Shown: positions 34,050-42,095 of the stretch, piece by piece | Layout of the letters: each line of letters opens with the position of its first letter | Numbering within the stretch: position 1 is the first letter of the stretch | Source of the DNA: Cytobacillus gottheilii | GTDB taxonomy: Bacteria > Bacillota > Bacilli > Bacillales > Cytobacillaceae | Assembly: GCF_900166665.1 (NCBI RefSeq) | Contig: NZ_LT800494.1 | Location: forward strand, 4,442,383 to 4,506,382 | DNA length: 64,000 bases | Reading direction: 5' to 3' | The notes under the pieces: model-generated | What the model saw: only the letters and a program-made list of their open reading frames with translations | The model's database searches: none | What the model was told of the DNA's origin: nothing | Translations under genes and position numbers: made by a program

Positions 34050-35417
34050 ATGAAAGAATTAACGAAGACAAGTTCTTCTAAAAAGCAAACAGATGCTTCA
34101 TTATATAGATCAGTTTGGCGCTGGCATTTTTATGCCGGCATTATTATTGCACCATTTCTTCTTATCCTAGCGGTTACAGGATCTATTTACTTATTTGCTC
34201 CTCAGATTGAACAAGCTATGTATAAAGATTACTATGTTGTTGAAGCACAAGGAGACAAGCTTCCTGCCACAGAGCAGCTTGCAGCTGTATCAGCAGCATA
34301 TCCAAATGGACTGATTACAGCCTACCGTCCTGGAGAAAACGAAACACGATCAAGTGAAGCAACCATTACAATGAACGATAAATCATACACGGCTTTTATT
34401 AATCCATATACAGGTGAACTGGTTGGTTCACTTAATAATGAAGATCGTATTATGGATAAAATTGAAGAAGTCCACGGAGAACTAATGGCAGGCACTATAG
34501 GGGATCGTGTTGTAGAGCTTGTTGCATGCTGGGCAGTTGTATTAATCGTTACCGGCTTTTTCTTATGGGCTCCACGGAAAAAGACAGGCCTTCTTGGCAC
34601 GCTGTTCATTCGTTTTAATAAAGGGAAAAAAATCTTTAGACGAGATCTTCATGCTGTTCCAGCATTTTGGATCTCAGCTGGAATGTTATTTCTAATAATG
34701 ACGGGTTTGCCTTGGTCCGGTTTCTGGGGCACTAACTTTCAAACCATTGTTACAAACACAGGTACAGGATATCCTCCTTCTGTTTGGGTAGGAAGCGGAC
34801 CTGAATCGATCGTAAAAACAAAAGATATTGCAGATGTTCCATGGGCAGCGGAAAATTTAGAAGTCCCACAGTCGGATATCCAAGACTATGTTCCAGTTTC
34901 AATAGATGAAGTAGTATCCATTGCCAATAGAGAAGACCTTCATCCAAGCTACACCATTAGTATCCCTAATACAAAAGAAGGCGTGTATACCTTATCTGCT
35001 TTTCCCCCAAAAGCGAAAGACGAATTAACGATGCATATTGATCAGTATTCTGGTGCAGTATTAACAGATTATCGTTATGACAACTATGAATTTATGGGAA
35101 AAGTCATTGCCATTGGCATTACACTTCATAAAGGAACAGAATTTGGACTGATCAATCAGTTAATTAGTTTATTTATCTGCCTGGGGATTATATTAATCGT
35201 CCTAAGCGGTTTATATCTATGGTTAAAACGTAAGCCTAAAAAAGAAATGGGTGCACCAAAAGCACCTAAAATCTTCAATAAGAAACTTTTCCTTTTTACG
35301 CTCATAGGTTTAGGAATTATTTTCCCGCTAGTTGGCCTATCATTGATTATTGTATGGCTGCTTGACCTGCTTGTGATCCAAAGAATTCCTGCTATAAAGA
35401 GATTTTTTAATGCTTAA
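34050..35417 (+). CDS. PepSY-associated transmembrane protein
   Basis: A 455-residue membrane protein of the PepSY_TM family. N-terminal SVWRWHFYAGIIIAPFLLILAVTGSIYLF (about 22-50), a PepSY domain (about 70-150), HGELMAGTIGDRVVELVACWAVVLIVTGFFLW (helix 2), RDLHAVPAFWISAGMLFLIMTGLPWSGFWG (helix 3), another PepSY region, and C-terminal helices with ITLHKGTEFGLINQ. The conserved His in each helix start (WHFYAG, HGEL, DLHA, LHKG) are typical and could bind heme or metal. Family members occur with iron or copper uptake genes as putative reductases. Divergent from the Zur-type operon and coupled to the lipoprotein gene downstream (15-bp gap). ATG 34050 is chosen over TTG 34032 (AAGGAG at 9 bp). Confidence 0.87.
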   Translation: MKELTKTSSSKKQTDASLYRSVWRWHFYAGIIIAPFLLILAVTGSIYLFAPQIEQAMYKDYYVVEAQGDKLPATEQLAAVSAAYPNGLITAYRPGENETRSSEATITMNDKSYTAFINPYTGELVGSLNNEDRIMDKIEEVHGELMAGTIGDRVVELVACWAVVLIVTGFFLWAPRKKTGLLGTLFIRFNKGKKIFRRDLHAVPAFWISAGMLFLIMTGLPWSGFWGTNFQTIVTNTGTGYPPSVWVGSGPESIVKTKDIADVPWAAENLEVPQSDIQDYVPVSIDEVVSIANREDLHPSYTISIPNTKEGVYTLSAFPPKAKDELTMHIDQYSGAVLTDYRYDNYEFMGKVIAIGITLHKGTEFGLINQLISLFICLGIILIVLSGLYLWLKRKPKKEMGAPKAPKIFNKKLFLFTLIGLGIIFPLVGLSLIIVWLLDLLVIQRIPAIKRFFNA

Positions 35418-35432
35418 AGGGAGATTATATCT

Positions 35433-35897
35433 ATGAAAAGATTATTTAGTGTTTTTATATTTTCAGCTTTTCTTCTAAGCGCCTGTTCACTTGATGAGAA
35501 TGTTGCTGATCTATATAAGCAAGAATCTCCTCTCGAAGCAGATATTTTGATACCTGAGTATTTTTCAAAGGAAGAATCTGAGCTGATCCAAGTTCAACTC
35601 ACTCAAAATGGAAAAATTGTAGAAAATCCTGATTTTGTTCACCTAGAAATCTGGAAGCAGGACGGCTCTTTGAATTATGGTATGGAAGAAGCTGAAAACT
35701 TGGGAGATGGCATCTTCGGCCTCAGCAAACCATTTGACCTGGACGGCCTCTACTATGTCAAAGTTCACGCCAGCAGCGCCGGTTCCATGATCGTTCCCAC
35801 AAAGCAATTCATTGTCGGTGAACTTTCACAGAGCGACCTGGACGCCCTCCAAAAAGGCATCAAACAAGAGGGTGACACAGGCGGCCATCATCATTAA
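35433..35897 (+). CDS. FixH/YtkA-like lipoprotein with His tail
   Basis: A 154-residue lipoprotein: signal peptide with lipobox LLSAC, then a beta-sandwich YtkA/FixH-like domain (EADILIPEYFSKEESELIQVQLTQNGKIV; DFVHLEIWKQ; GIFGLSKPFDLDGLYYVKVHAS). It ends in GGHHH, a tail suited to bind a metal. YtkA-like proteins are found beside copper and cytochrome-oxidase genes. Coupled to the PepSY protein, it probably acts on the outer face of the membrane in metal handling (inference). Followed by a strong terminator. Confidence 0.8.
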   Translation: MKRLFSVFIFSAFLLSACSLDENVADLYKQESPLEADILIPEYFSKEESELIQVQLTQNGKIVENPDFVHLEIWKQDGSLNYGMEEAENLGDGIFGLSKPFDLDGLYYVKVHASSAGSMIVPTKQFIVGELSQSDLDALQKGIKQEGDTGGHHH

Positions 35898-35906
35898 GCC
35901 AGGAAA

Positions 35907-35937
35907 GTCAGGAGAACGGTTCTCCTGGCTTTTTTGC
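35907..35937 (+). terminator. Terminator after the PepSY/FixH-like pair
   Basis: CAGGAGAA-cgg-TTCTCCTG then GCTTTTTTG. Confidence 0.92.
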
Positions 35938-36089
35938 TGCAGATGGCTGGGGGAAAAGTTTTTGATACCTTTTTAGGGGGAAATTCATTCATTATTGTCC
36001 CACATAGAGAAATCTCACTTACAAGTTAGACAGCAGCGTGGAAAAACAACCGTTCAGCTAGTTATTTCCCTGTCCTAATGATACAAAAA

Positions 36090-36206
36090 AGACGGATATT
36101 CGCCGTTGTGGAAATTTATCCGCCGTAATAACTCAAATATTCGCCGTTATTTTCATATATTCGCCGTCTTTTTCATATAATCGCCGTCAGAAAATTTTAT
36201 CCGCCA
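36090..36206. repeat. 20-bp-phased TCGCCGT repeat locus
   Basis: Six copies of a (T)ATTCGCCGT-like unit have CGCC at 36101, 36121, 36142, 36162, 36182 and 36202, a regular 20-21 bp spacing. The intervals are A/T-rich, and the first unit is preceded by GACGG. It lies in a gene-free stretch (35938-36246) between convergent operons; no other feature is seen there. Confidence 0.8.
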
Positions 36207-36246
36207 AACGCCCTAATTGCCAGAGGACCAGCCTACTGCACCACTT

Positions 36247-36280
36247 TCAAAAAAAAGAGCGTGGACAACACCACGCTCTT
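36247..36280 (-). terminator. Terminator of the GntR/ABC operon
   Basis: AAGAGCGTGG-tgttgt-CCACGCTCTT read leftward, followed by TTTTTT. Confidence 0.93.
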
Positions 36281-36884
36281 AAAATACTTTCTTCTTATAT
36301 ATATACATCGATAAAAGCCACGAGCCTGCATATAAAACGAAAACAGCACCAGCCATCATAAAATAGATCAGATTTCCCTCCAAAGCAAGGAGCCATCCAA
36401 TAAACGCTCTAATCTGATCAATCCAATTTCGAACAAATAGATTTATTACCACAATAAAGATGCCTGATCCGATAAGTGTGACCATTAATAATTGGCCGCT
36501 TTTAAATTGATAAGAGAGCGGGAAGATAAAGGAAATCACACTAAGGACAATACAAAACATCAGTAAAAAAACTTTCCAATCAACAATCACACCATTAATA
36601 ACGTAATTGCCTATAAGAATGGTGAGAGCAACTCCCGTTGTAAAAATAAGCGTAACAATATATTTTGAACTGACAATTTCCTTCCTTGTATAGGGCAGGG
36701 AATTAAACAGTATATGAATAGGAGACTTCTCATCCTTTGAAAAAGAAGACAATGAGATCACAACGCTAAAGACAATTCCAACCCATAAAATTGAAGTATT
36801 CATCGTCAAGTAGATACACAAAACCGGCAACAGCAGGATTGAACTTTTCTGCAAGATTAGATCCTTACGAACCAAACTAAACAT
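36279..36884 (-). CDS. ABC-2 type exporter permease
   Basis: A 201-residue membrane protein with about six helices and the ABC-2 style N-terminus (MFSLVRKDLILQKSSILLLP), followed by SSFSKDEKSPIHILFNSLPYTRKEIVSSKYI, the soluble coupling segment usual in YtrC/YhcI-type permeases. It overlaps the ATPase gene by 8 bp and is the last gene of a GntR-ATPase-permease operon. Substrate unknown; related systems respond to cell-wall antibiotics. Confidence 0.88.
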   Translation of the reverse strand: MFSLVRKDLILQKSSILLLPVLCIYLTMNTSILWVGIVFSVVISLSSFSKDEKSPIHILFNSLPYTRKEIVSSKYIVTLIFTTGVALTILIGNYVINGVIVDWKVFLLMFCIVLSVISFIFPLSYQFKSGQLLMVTLIGSGIFIVVINLFVRNWIDQIRAFIGWLLALEGNLIYFMMAGAVFVLYAGSWLLSMYIYKKKVF

Positions 36885-37746
36885 GCTGCTTCGCTCCTTT
36901 CTTTGTGTAATACATAATGTCTTCTAGTGTAGCCTTCTCCATAATCACCATATCCCCAAAGATCTCTTCTGCTCTTCTCTTATTTGATGTTAAAGCTTCG
37001 AAACCGTAATTCGATTTGCGAACTGCCAAAAATTCCTGCTCAATTTCTCTATCCAATAGCTCCAATCCGCCTTTAACAATCGCATACTCTTCTTCAATTT
37101 CAATCAGATTTTTTGTGAAAATATGCTCGCCATCATGAATAAACGTAATATAATCTGCAATCATATCTAAATCTGTTGTGATATGTGTGGAAAAGAAGAT
37201 TGTTTTATCACCGTCTTGCATCAGCTGGTGAAGGATCTCCAGAAGTTCTCGTCTAAAAATAGGATCTAATCCGGATGTTGGCTCATCCATAATGATTAGT
37301 TCGGCATGATGTGATAAAGCCATCGTGAGGGAGGCTTTCATCATCATTCCTTTCGAAAACGTTTTAATTTTTTTCTTTAGCGGCAAATCAAATAGTTTTA
37401 CATACTGGTTGAATAGATGATCATCCCATTTTTCATATGCATGTCTTACAATATCTTTCATTTGTTTCAGTGACAAATGATCATATAATATATTTTCATC
37501 ATAAACAAATCCAATTCGCTGCTTAATCTCTTTCTCATGCTCTTTATAATTCAAGCCAAAAACAGAAACCGTCCCGCTATCTGGCTGCAGCAAATTCATA
37601 ATCATTTTTATGGTTGTTGATTTTCCAACTCCATTTCCTCCTATAAATCCTGTGACAAACCCCTTTTTTACAGTTATAGAAAAGTTCTTAATGTTAAACC
37701 CTTTAAAGGATTTATGAACATTTTTAAGTTCTATAATGTTTTCCAT
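36877..37746 (-). CDS. ABC exporter ATPase
   Basis: A 289-residue ATPase of the drug-exporter type (BcrA/YtrB-like). Walker A GFIGGNGVGKSTTIKMI (about 33-49); Q-loop GFVYDENILYDHL; signature FSKGMMMKASLTMALSH, with SKG in place of SGG; Walker B LIIMDEPTSGLDP; H-loop FFSTHI. A C-terminal extension of about 70 residues follows, as in YtrB. Coupled to the GntR regulator (shared boundary 37746) and to the permease. Confidence 0.92.
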   Translation of the reverse strand: MENIIELKNVHKSFKGFNIKNFSITVKKGFVTGFIGGNGVGKSTTIKMIMNLLQPDSGTVSVFGLNYKEHEKEIKQRIGFVYDENILYDHLSLKQMKDIVRHAYEKWDDHLFNQYVKLFDLPLKKKIKTFSKGMMMKASLTMALSHHAELIIMDEPTSGLDPIFRRELLEILHQLMQDGDKTIFFSTHITTDLDMIADYITFIHDGEHIFTKNLIEIEEEYAIVKGGLELLDREIEQEFLAVRKSNYGFEALTSNKRRAEEIFGDMVIMEKATLEDIMYYTKKGAKQHV

Positions 37747-38123
37747 TATTCTTCCTCCCTGTAAAGAATCGTCAGTAGTTCTTTTAATTCTGTAAGGCTG
37801 ATGCCAATGTCTTTGCTATTTCGAATGGCAGTGAGCAGCTGCTCCTCAATCCCCTTCATTTTCGCTTCTTTCACCATCTCACTATTTTGCTCTGACACAA
37901 AAGAACCTTTTCCGACTATTGAATAAATGAACCCGGTCTTCTCCAGCTCCTCATATGCGCGCTTTGTTGTAATAAGACTTACATTTAACTCCTTTGCCAG
38001 CTGCCGCATAGATGGCAGCGACTGTCCTGCTTTCAATTCATCTGATGTGATACTCCTTTTCAGTTGTTCGTAAATTTGCTCATATATGGGCTGTTTTGAG
38101 CTATTTGAAATGATAATTTGCAT
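37746..38123 (-). CDS. GntR family regulator, YtrA subfamily
   Basis: A 125-residue regulator with the GntR winged helix (IYEQIYEQLKRSITSDELKAGQSLPSMRQLAKELNVSLITTKRAYEELEKTGFIYSIVGKGSFV, about 13-78) and a short C-terminal helical dimerisation tail rather than a large effector domain, as in YtrA. These regulators control ABC transporter operons in which they are the first gene. A 14-bp-arm inverted repeat overlaps its promoter. Confidence 0.92.
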   Translation of the reverse strand: MQIIISNSSKQPIYEQIYEQLKRSITSDELKAGQSLPSMRQLAKELNVSLITTKRAYEELEKTGFIYSIVGKGSFVSEQNSEMVKEAKMKGIEEQLLTAIRNSKDIGISLTELKELLTILYREEE

Positions 38124-38136
38124 GGCAACCTCTTTT

Positions 38137-38188
38137 ATTGTATATATTGTTTATATACACATTATATACAATATATACAATAAATCAA
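38137..38188 (-). promoter_or_regulatory. GntR operon promoter within a large inverted repeat
   Basis: ATTGTATATATTGT (38137-38150) and ACAATATATACAAT (38168-38181) are perfect reverse complements 17 bp apart. Read leftward, TTGATT-N16-TATAAT, with TATAAT at 38161-38166, lies across the right arm and loop. It is the probable YtrA-type operator. Confidence 0.75.
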
Positions 38189-38267
38189 CCCTTCTATTTA
38201 AAAACTTGGTTGGCTCTTTTCTGAGTGCTTGTTTTTTTGGTAGATGTTTACTTGAATAAAAAACAGT

Positions 38268-38462
38268 GAAATAAGCGGAGATTTTACCCTTATTTCTAGA
38301 ATTGAGCAATTTCGAGGCGAAATAAGCGGAGATTTTCCGGTTATGTGGAATAAAATCGCCGATTTGCATGGTTTTCGGAGAGTTAGACGGAATTTCTCCG
38401 TCTATTTAAGCTCATTTTAAGTGGTTTTATGATTTAAGCGGAATTCTTCCGTCTATTTTTTA
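38268..38462. repeat. Four-unit hairpin element, copy B
   Basis: Four CGGA-type hairpin units (for example TTAGACGGAATTTCTCCG at 38383-38400) with CGG at 38276, 38327, 38388 and 38439: spacing 51, 61, 51 bp. Units read (A/T)AAGCGGA-N4/5-TCCG-N2-TAT. A second element with the same spacing is at 51765-51960. No coding frame is convincing here. Confidence 0.85.
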
Positions 38463-38627
38463 TGCATTTGTAATTTTTGCATTTTCAGAAAAAATCTGTG
38501 TACTATGCCTGTTCAATGAAACGATAAGTGTGAGACTCTGCTTATGCTCAGCACCCACCCAGCCGGAAAGCGAGTACATGACTATAGGATTTTTGTATAT
38601 TTAAGTAATAAAACAAGGTTTGCAAAA
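38463..38627. other. Gene-free spacer
   Basis: Between repeat copy B and the oxidoreductase terminator. A GC-richer patch (about 38525-38575) stands out from the A/T-rich surroundings, but I see no gene, operator or known RNA in it. Confidence 0.5.
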
Positions 38628-38664
38628 ACAAAAAAAGCACAGGATGTTGTACCTCATCCTGTGC
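38628..38664 (-). terminator. Terminator of the flavoprotein gene
   Basis: GCACAGGATG / CATCCTGTGC stem, followed leftward by TTTTTTTG. Confidence 0.93.
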
Positions 38665-38695
38665 CGATCCTTCTATTCTTCCTCTGCAAAACGAA

Positions 38696-39595
38696 TTAAA
38701 ACTCCGCCATCGTCAACTCACTATTCACACCAGCCGCTGCACGGACTCCTTCACTCGCTGCAATAATCAGCTGTGAAGGGCCTGAGAATGATGTATCACC
38801 TGCAGCAAACACGCCAGTTATATTCGTTTTTCCGAGGGCATCCACTATGATTCCGCCATTTTCATTTGACGCACAGCCTAACGAAGCTCCAAACTGATTC
38901 CCTTGGTATAATTCTGTCGTGACAAACCCGCCTGTCCTTAAGATTTCATGACCGTCTTCAAATATAACCTTTTCCAGCTTGCCTTCTGCACCGTGTAAAC
39001 GGGCTATTTTTTCCTCCCTCACGAGAATTCCTTTACGCTCAAATACTAATTTATCTTCTTCAGAGATGATGGTGTTTCCATTCGTACAAATGATTAAATC
39101 TTTGCTCCACTGATAGATCATTTTTGCCATATGGACCGCATGGGCATTTTCAGAAATCAAGACAAGGGGCTGATCCCTTTGTTCCCAGCCATCGCAATAC
39201 GGACAGCTGAATAAACTTTTCCCATAGAACTCCCTAACACCTTCAACATTGGGGAGTCTTTCTTTTAATCCTGTAGCAAAAATAAGTTTTTTACTTGTGA
39301 TAATCTGTCCATCTGCAGTCTTTACACTGATAAGTCCATTCTCTTCCTTATATACTTCAATTATTGTTTCCTTCTCAATTTTTACGGAAGGATATTTAAA
39401 AATATCATTATGAGCTGCTTCTCTGAATTCCTTAGGTGTTACACCATCTCTTGTTATAAAGCCATGCGACTCGTGGGTCACCTTGTTTCTGGCATCGTTA
39501 TTGTCAAACAGTACAGTTTGTCTTCTTGCTCTTCCTAAAACCAATGCTGCATTTAATCCCGCGGGACCACCGCCAATAATGATACACTCCAACAT
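38696..39595 (-). CDS. Thioredoxin-reductase-like FAD/NAD(P) oxidoreductase
   Basis: A 299-residue flavoprotein. FAD-binding N-terminus IIIGGGPAGLNAALVLGRARR; redox pair CPYCDG (about 134-139) in the position of TrxB CxxC; C-terminal FAD motif GVFAAGDTSFSGPSQLIIAASEG. The second dinucleotide fold is divergent (LVLISENAHAVHMAKM), lacking a clean GxGxxG, so the NADPH partner or physiological electron donor is unsure. An Rrf2 regulator is encoded just upstream on the same strand, and similar TTATAG palindromes precede both genes, suggesting redox-controlled expression. Substrate may be a small disulfide or electrophile. Confidence 0.88.
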   Translation of the reverse strand: MLECIIIGGGPAGLNAALVLGRARRQTVLFDNNDARNKVTHESHGFITRDGVTPKEFREAAHNDIFKYPSVKIEKETIIEVYKEENGLISVKTADGQIITSKKLIFATGLKERLPNVEGVREFYGKSLFSCPYCDGWEQRDQPLVLISENAHAVHMAKMIYQWSKDLIICTNGNTIISEEDKLVFERKGILVREEKIARLHGAEGKLEKVIFEDGHEILRTGGFVTTELYQGNQFGASLGCASNENGGIIVDALGKTNITGVFAAGDTSFSGPSQLIIAASEGVRAAAGVNSELTMAEF

Positions 39596-39680
39596 ACTTA
39601 CGCCACCTCATTCGTTAATTTTTTATGCAGATATCAAATGATGTTTTTGACTACTCTTCTTTCAAAGACATTAAAGATAT

Positions 39681-39693
39681 TTATAGTCTATAA
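39681..39693 (-). promoter_or_regulatory. Palindrome before the flavoprotein gene, possible Rrf2 operator
   Basis: TTATAG-T-CTATAA, a perfect palindrome. The same TTATAG/CTATAA half-sites occur upstream of the Rrf2 gene. Confidence 0.5.
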
Positions 39694-39707
39694 TTAGAAG
39701 AAAAAAA

Positions 39708-40148
39708 TTAGTTTGCCGCCGTGTGAATACTCGTGATCATATCGGCATTTACTTTTTCAGCCACACCTGCAATGGTATTAAGCGTTAAATGCTCTTCCAT
39801 TTTTTGCTCAGCTTCATTCATAACATTCTCTATCATGCAATTTCGGCGATCATGGATATTATTTTCTAGTCCGCATTGAAAAAAGGATGCTTTGCCTTCA
39901 ATTGCTTGGATCACATCTAAAAAAGTAATTTCCTTTGGATCCTTAATCAGCTTATATCCGCCGTTTACACCTGTTACAGACTCTACAAAACCAGCCTTGA
40001 CCAGGTTTGCCAGTACCTTTGACAGATACGTAGGAGAAACCTTTTGGACTTCAGCCAATGACTTTACTCCAATTGTTTTCCCAGATGGTATAACAGCTAA
40101 AAAAACCATTGAATGTAATGCGTAATTAGTTGCTTTTGAAAATTTCAA
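39708..40148 (-). CDS. Rrf2 family transcriptional regulator
   Basis: A 146-residue winged-helix regulator of the Rrf2 family (FSKATNYALHSMVFLA, then VQKVSPTYLSKVLANLVKAGFVESVTGVNGGYKL). Only two Cys are present in the region where Fe-S types have three (FFQCGLENNIHDRRNC), so it is more likely a thiol-redox or YwnA/HypR-type sensor than an NsrR/IscR-type cluster protein. The apparent GTG at 40157 overlaps the AAGG ribosome site; TTG 40148 is chosen, giving the usual MKFSKATNYAL start. Confidence 0.87.
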   Translation of the reverse strand: MKFSKATNYALHSMVFLAVIPSGKTIGVKSLAEVQKVSPTYLSKVLANLVKAGFVESVTGVNGGYKLIKDPKEITFLDVIQAIEGKASFFQCGLENNIHDRRNCMIENVMNEAEQKMEEHLTLNTIAGVAEKVNADMITSIHTAAN

Positions 40149-40163
40149 CAAACTCACCTTCTA

Positions 40164-40188
40164 ATTATAGACTTACGGTATCTATAAT
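40164..40188 (-). promoter_or_regulatory. Inverted repeat upstream of the Rrf2 gene
   Basis: ATTATAGA-N9-TCTATAAT with perfect 8-bp arms, 16 bp from the gene start. Probable autoregulatory site. Confidence 0.55.
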
Positions 40189-40236
40189 ATCCTATTTAAA
40201 ATTGACCGTCAATCATACGAATTCAATCCTCAAAAA

Positions 40237-40641
40237 CTATTCATCCAGCTTAATTACATAGGACGTAACATTCTTAAGCACATTTTTCCCCGCACTGATA
40301 AAATCAATGACATGGCAAAAAGAATAGGAATCTCCATTTGCTAATGTAAGTTGACCATGTGCTGCCGCCTGCTTACCATGTGTAATGACTGCTGATAATT
40401 CCAGCTGTGATATCACAATATTGCTTTGTAAATACGCTCCGACCTTTTCTTTGCCTTGAAGGTTTACTTTATTTACAATGTTCCAGCACACATTCTCATC
40501 ACTATTCTCCAATATAAAGGATGAATCCTTACGAGCAGCTGCCACTAGAATCTCTTGGATTATTTTCTTTTTCGGTGAGTTCCCACAGTCTTTAGGCAAG
40601 GTAAAAAGAATTTCATCGTTCTGTCCAAGAGGCTTGCTCAT
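40237..40641 (-). CDS. SnoaL/NTF2-like protein
   Basis: A 134-residue protein fitting the nuclear-transport-factor-2/SnoaL-like fold: an N-terminal helix (KKIIQEILVAAARKDSSFILENSDENVCWNIV), then EKVGAYLQ and beta strands with HGKQAAAHGQLTLANGDSYSFCHVIDF. Such folds may be small enzymes or ligand-binding proteins; no catalytic set is obvious. The start overlaps the previous gene by 4 bp (ATGA), so it is coupled to the ABM-like gene. Confidence 0.75.
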   Translation of the reverse strand: MSKPLGQNDEILFTLPKDCGNSPKKKIIQEILVAAARKDSSFILENSDENVCWNIVNKVNLQGKEKVGAYLQSNIVISQLELSAVITHGKQAAAHGQLTLANGDSYSFCHVIDFISAGKNVLKNVTSYVIKLDE

Positions 40642-40979
40642 GTCGTCAGTCCTTTTCCTTCAGAATTGCTAATCACTTTTCTTATTGTATAATTTTCTTC
40701 TCGTATTTCTCTTTTATGTGTCAGAAGAACAGATTGGAACGCTTTGAATAAAGCTTGAATCTCAGGATGCTGATTGATTAACTCGAGACTTTGTATGTAT
40801 TCTTTCTCATCAGTATACTTCGTTATTTCTAACCACTTTGTGGGGTCATCTTTACTCTGTAAGTACTGTGTATGGAATAATAGATATCTGCCATATATTC
40901 TGCTGGCCTTTTCTTGAATATCTAAAAACTCTTCCAGTTTATCGTCTTGAACATAATATTCATACACCTTAACAAACAT
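40638..40979 (-). CDS. Dimeric alpha/beta-barrel (ABM-like) small protein
   Basis: A 113-residue protein with an antibiotic-biosynthesis-monooxygenase-like ferredoxin fold: MFVKVYEYYVQDDKLEEFLDIQEKAS, WLEITKYTDEKEYIQSL and HPEIQALFKAFQSVL. Function unknown. A strong RBS (GGAGGAGGG) supports the start, and it is translationally coupled to the NTF2-like gene. It lies 15 bp after the phosphatase gene. Confidence 0.7.
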   Translation of the reverse strand: MFVKVYEYYVQDDKLEEFLDIQEKASRIYGRYLLFHTQYLQSKDDPTKWLEITKYTDEKEYIQSLELINQHPEIQALFKAFQSVLLTHKREIREENYTIRKVISNSEGKGLTT

Positions 40980-40994
40980 CTCTTCCCTCCTCCA

Positions 40995-41552
40995 TTACAG
41001 AACTCTTTTTATATTTATAAGATCATTTCCAGAAAAAACAAGCATATATATGTCAGGCATGTCGAGGCTCTTCCAAAAGTCAAAACCATAATCCTTATGA
41101 TAATAATTCATGATCAGCGCCATCAGATTTCCATGTGTGCCAACAGCCACTTTCTGGCCTGGATGCCGTTTAAGCAGCTCCTTTGTAACGGTCACACCTC
41201 TTTGCTGTGCAAACTTATTGGATTCCCCGCCTTCCCAGGAAAAATCCTCATCACTCCAAACCATCGCAATTGCTGCCTGAAAGTCTTCTAAAGGGCGGGC
41301 AGCTAAGGTTCTTTCCTTAAAGTTTTCTTCTATAAGTATTTCTTTGCCTATATATTCTGCAATTCCTTCCACTGTTTGCAAAGCCCGTCTATAGGGACTT
41401 GAGTAAACATAATCAATTCTTTCCCCTTTTAAAACTTCTGTCACCCGAGCCGCATCTGTATAACCACGCACAGACAGCGGCCTTCTTAGCTCATCAGGTG
41501 TATAGTCAGAATGAGCATGTCTGACTAAATATAATTGAGTCGTCGTTTCCAT
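40995..41552 (-). CDS. Histidine phosphatase family protein
   Basis: A 185-residue phosphoglycerate-mutase-like phosphatase. The catalytic motif is LYLVRHAHSDYTPDE (RHA in place of RHG, a usual variant), with DYVYSSPYRRALQTVEGIA (Arg of the active site), EENFKERTL, and VAVGTHGNLMALI bearing the second catalytic His (about 138). It probably acts on a small phosphate ester. Part of a run of same-strand enzymes; starts 17 bp after the NUDIX gene. Confidence 0.9.
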   Translation of the reverse strand: METTTQLYLVRHAHSDYTPDELRRPLSVRGYTDAARVTEVLKGERIDYVYSSPYRRALQTVEGIAEYIGKEILIEENFKERTLAARPLEDFQAAIAMVWSDEDFSWEGGESNKFAQQRGVTVTKELLKRHPGQKVAVGTHGNLMALIMNYYHKDYGFDFWKSLDMPDIYMLVFSGNDLINIKRVL

Positions 41553-41569
41553 CTGCTTCCTCTCTTAAA

Positions 41570-42034
41570 CTAGTTTATATCTCCTAAGTAAACAGGCTGT
41601 TGTTTGCCTGCAAAATAGTTCATGATGAACTGCCGCATGGTGTGCGGGTATAATCGATGCTCCAATAACTCTGATATATTCAGCCATTCTACACCAATCT
41701 GGCCATCGTCAGGATTGATTCCATTTCCTATTTCTTTACTGTCCTCTGAAATCCTGCATAAAAACATATATTCTGTCTGCTGAATCTCGTGATCAAAATG
41801 GGCATGTTCATGATTTTTCCCAATATACTCACGGATAAAAAGCAACTCTCCAATTTCTACACTTGCATTGATTTCTTCAATACATTCTCTTTTTAACGCC
41901 TGATGAAGGTTTTCTCCAAATTCCTGGCCGCCGCCTGGAAGTATATAATACCCTCCTGCCTCATCGCGTTTTTTAATTGCCAGTAAGCTGTTATCTTGGA
42001 CGATTATCGCTTTTGCTGAGTTTCTAATGCCCAT
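41570..42034 (-). CDS. NUDIX hydrolase
   Basis: A 154-residue hydrolase with a NUDIX box GGGQEFGENLHQALKRECIEEINA (about 34-57), fitting GX5EX7REUXEEXGU apart from Asn in the last Gly position. It hydrolyses nucleoside-diphosphate derivatives, with the particular substrate not predictable. AGGAG upstream. It is followed closely by the histidine phosphatase gene, which could process its product (inference). Confidence 0.9.
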   Translation of the reverse strand: MGIRNSAKAIIVQDNSLLAIKKRDEAGGYYILPGGGQEFGENLHQALKRECIEEINASVEIGELLFIREYIGKNHEHAHFDHEIQQTEYMFLCRISEDSKEIGNGINPDDGQIGVEWLNISELLEHRLYPHTMRQFIMNYFAGKQQPVYLGDIN

Positions 42035-42095
42035 TTGATCATCTCCTATTATTAAATATTATATTCTGTCTATTTAAAACAAAAAGAGAGTGACA

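Noticed and set aside
36090-36206. Possible CRISPR array
   Set aside because: Units are only about 10 bp with 10-bp spacing, no cas genes are near, and the intervals are low-complexity.
38151-38369. 72-codon open frame on the minus strand
   Set aside because: It covers the GntR operator and the hairpin element; repeated HNRKISAYF-type sequence comes from the repeat units.
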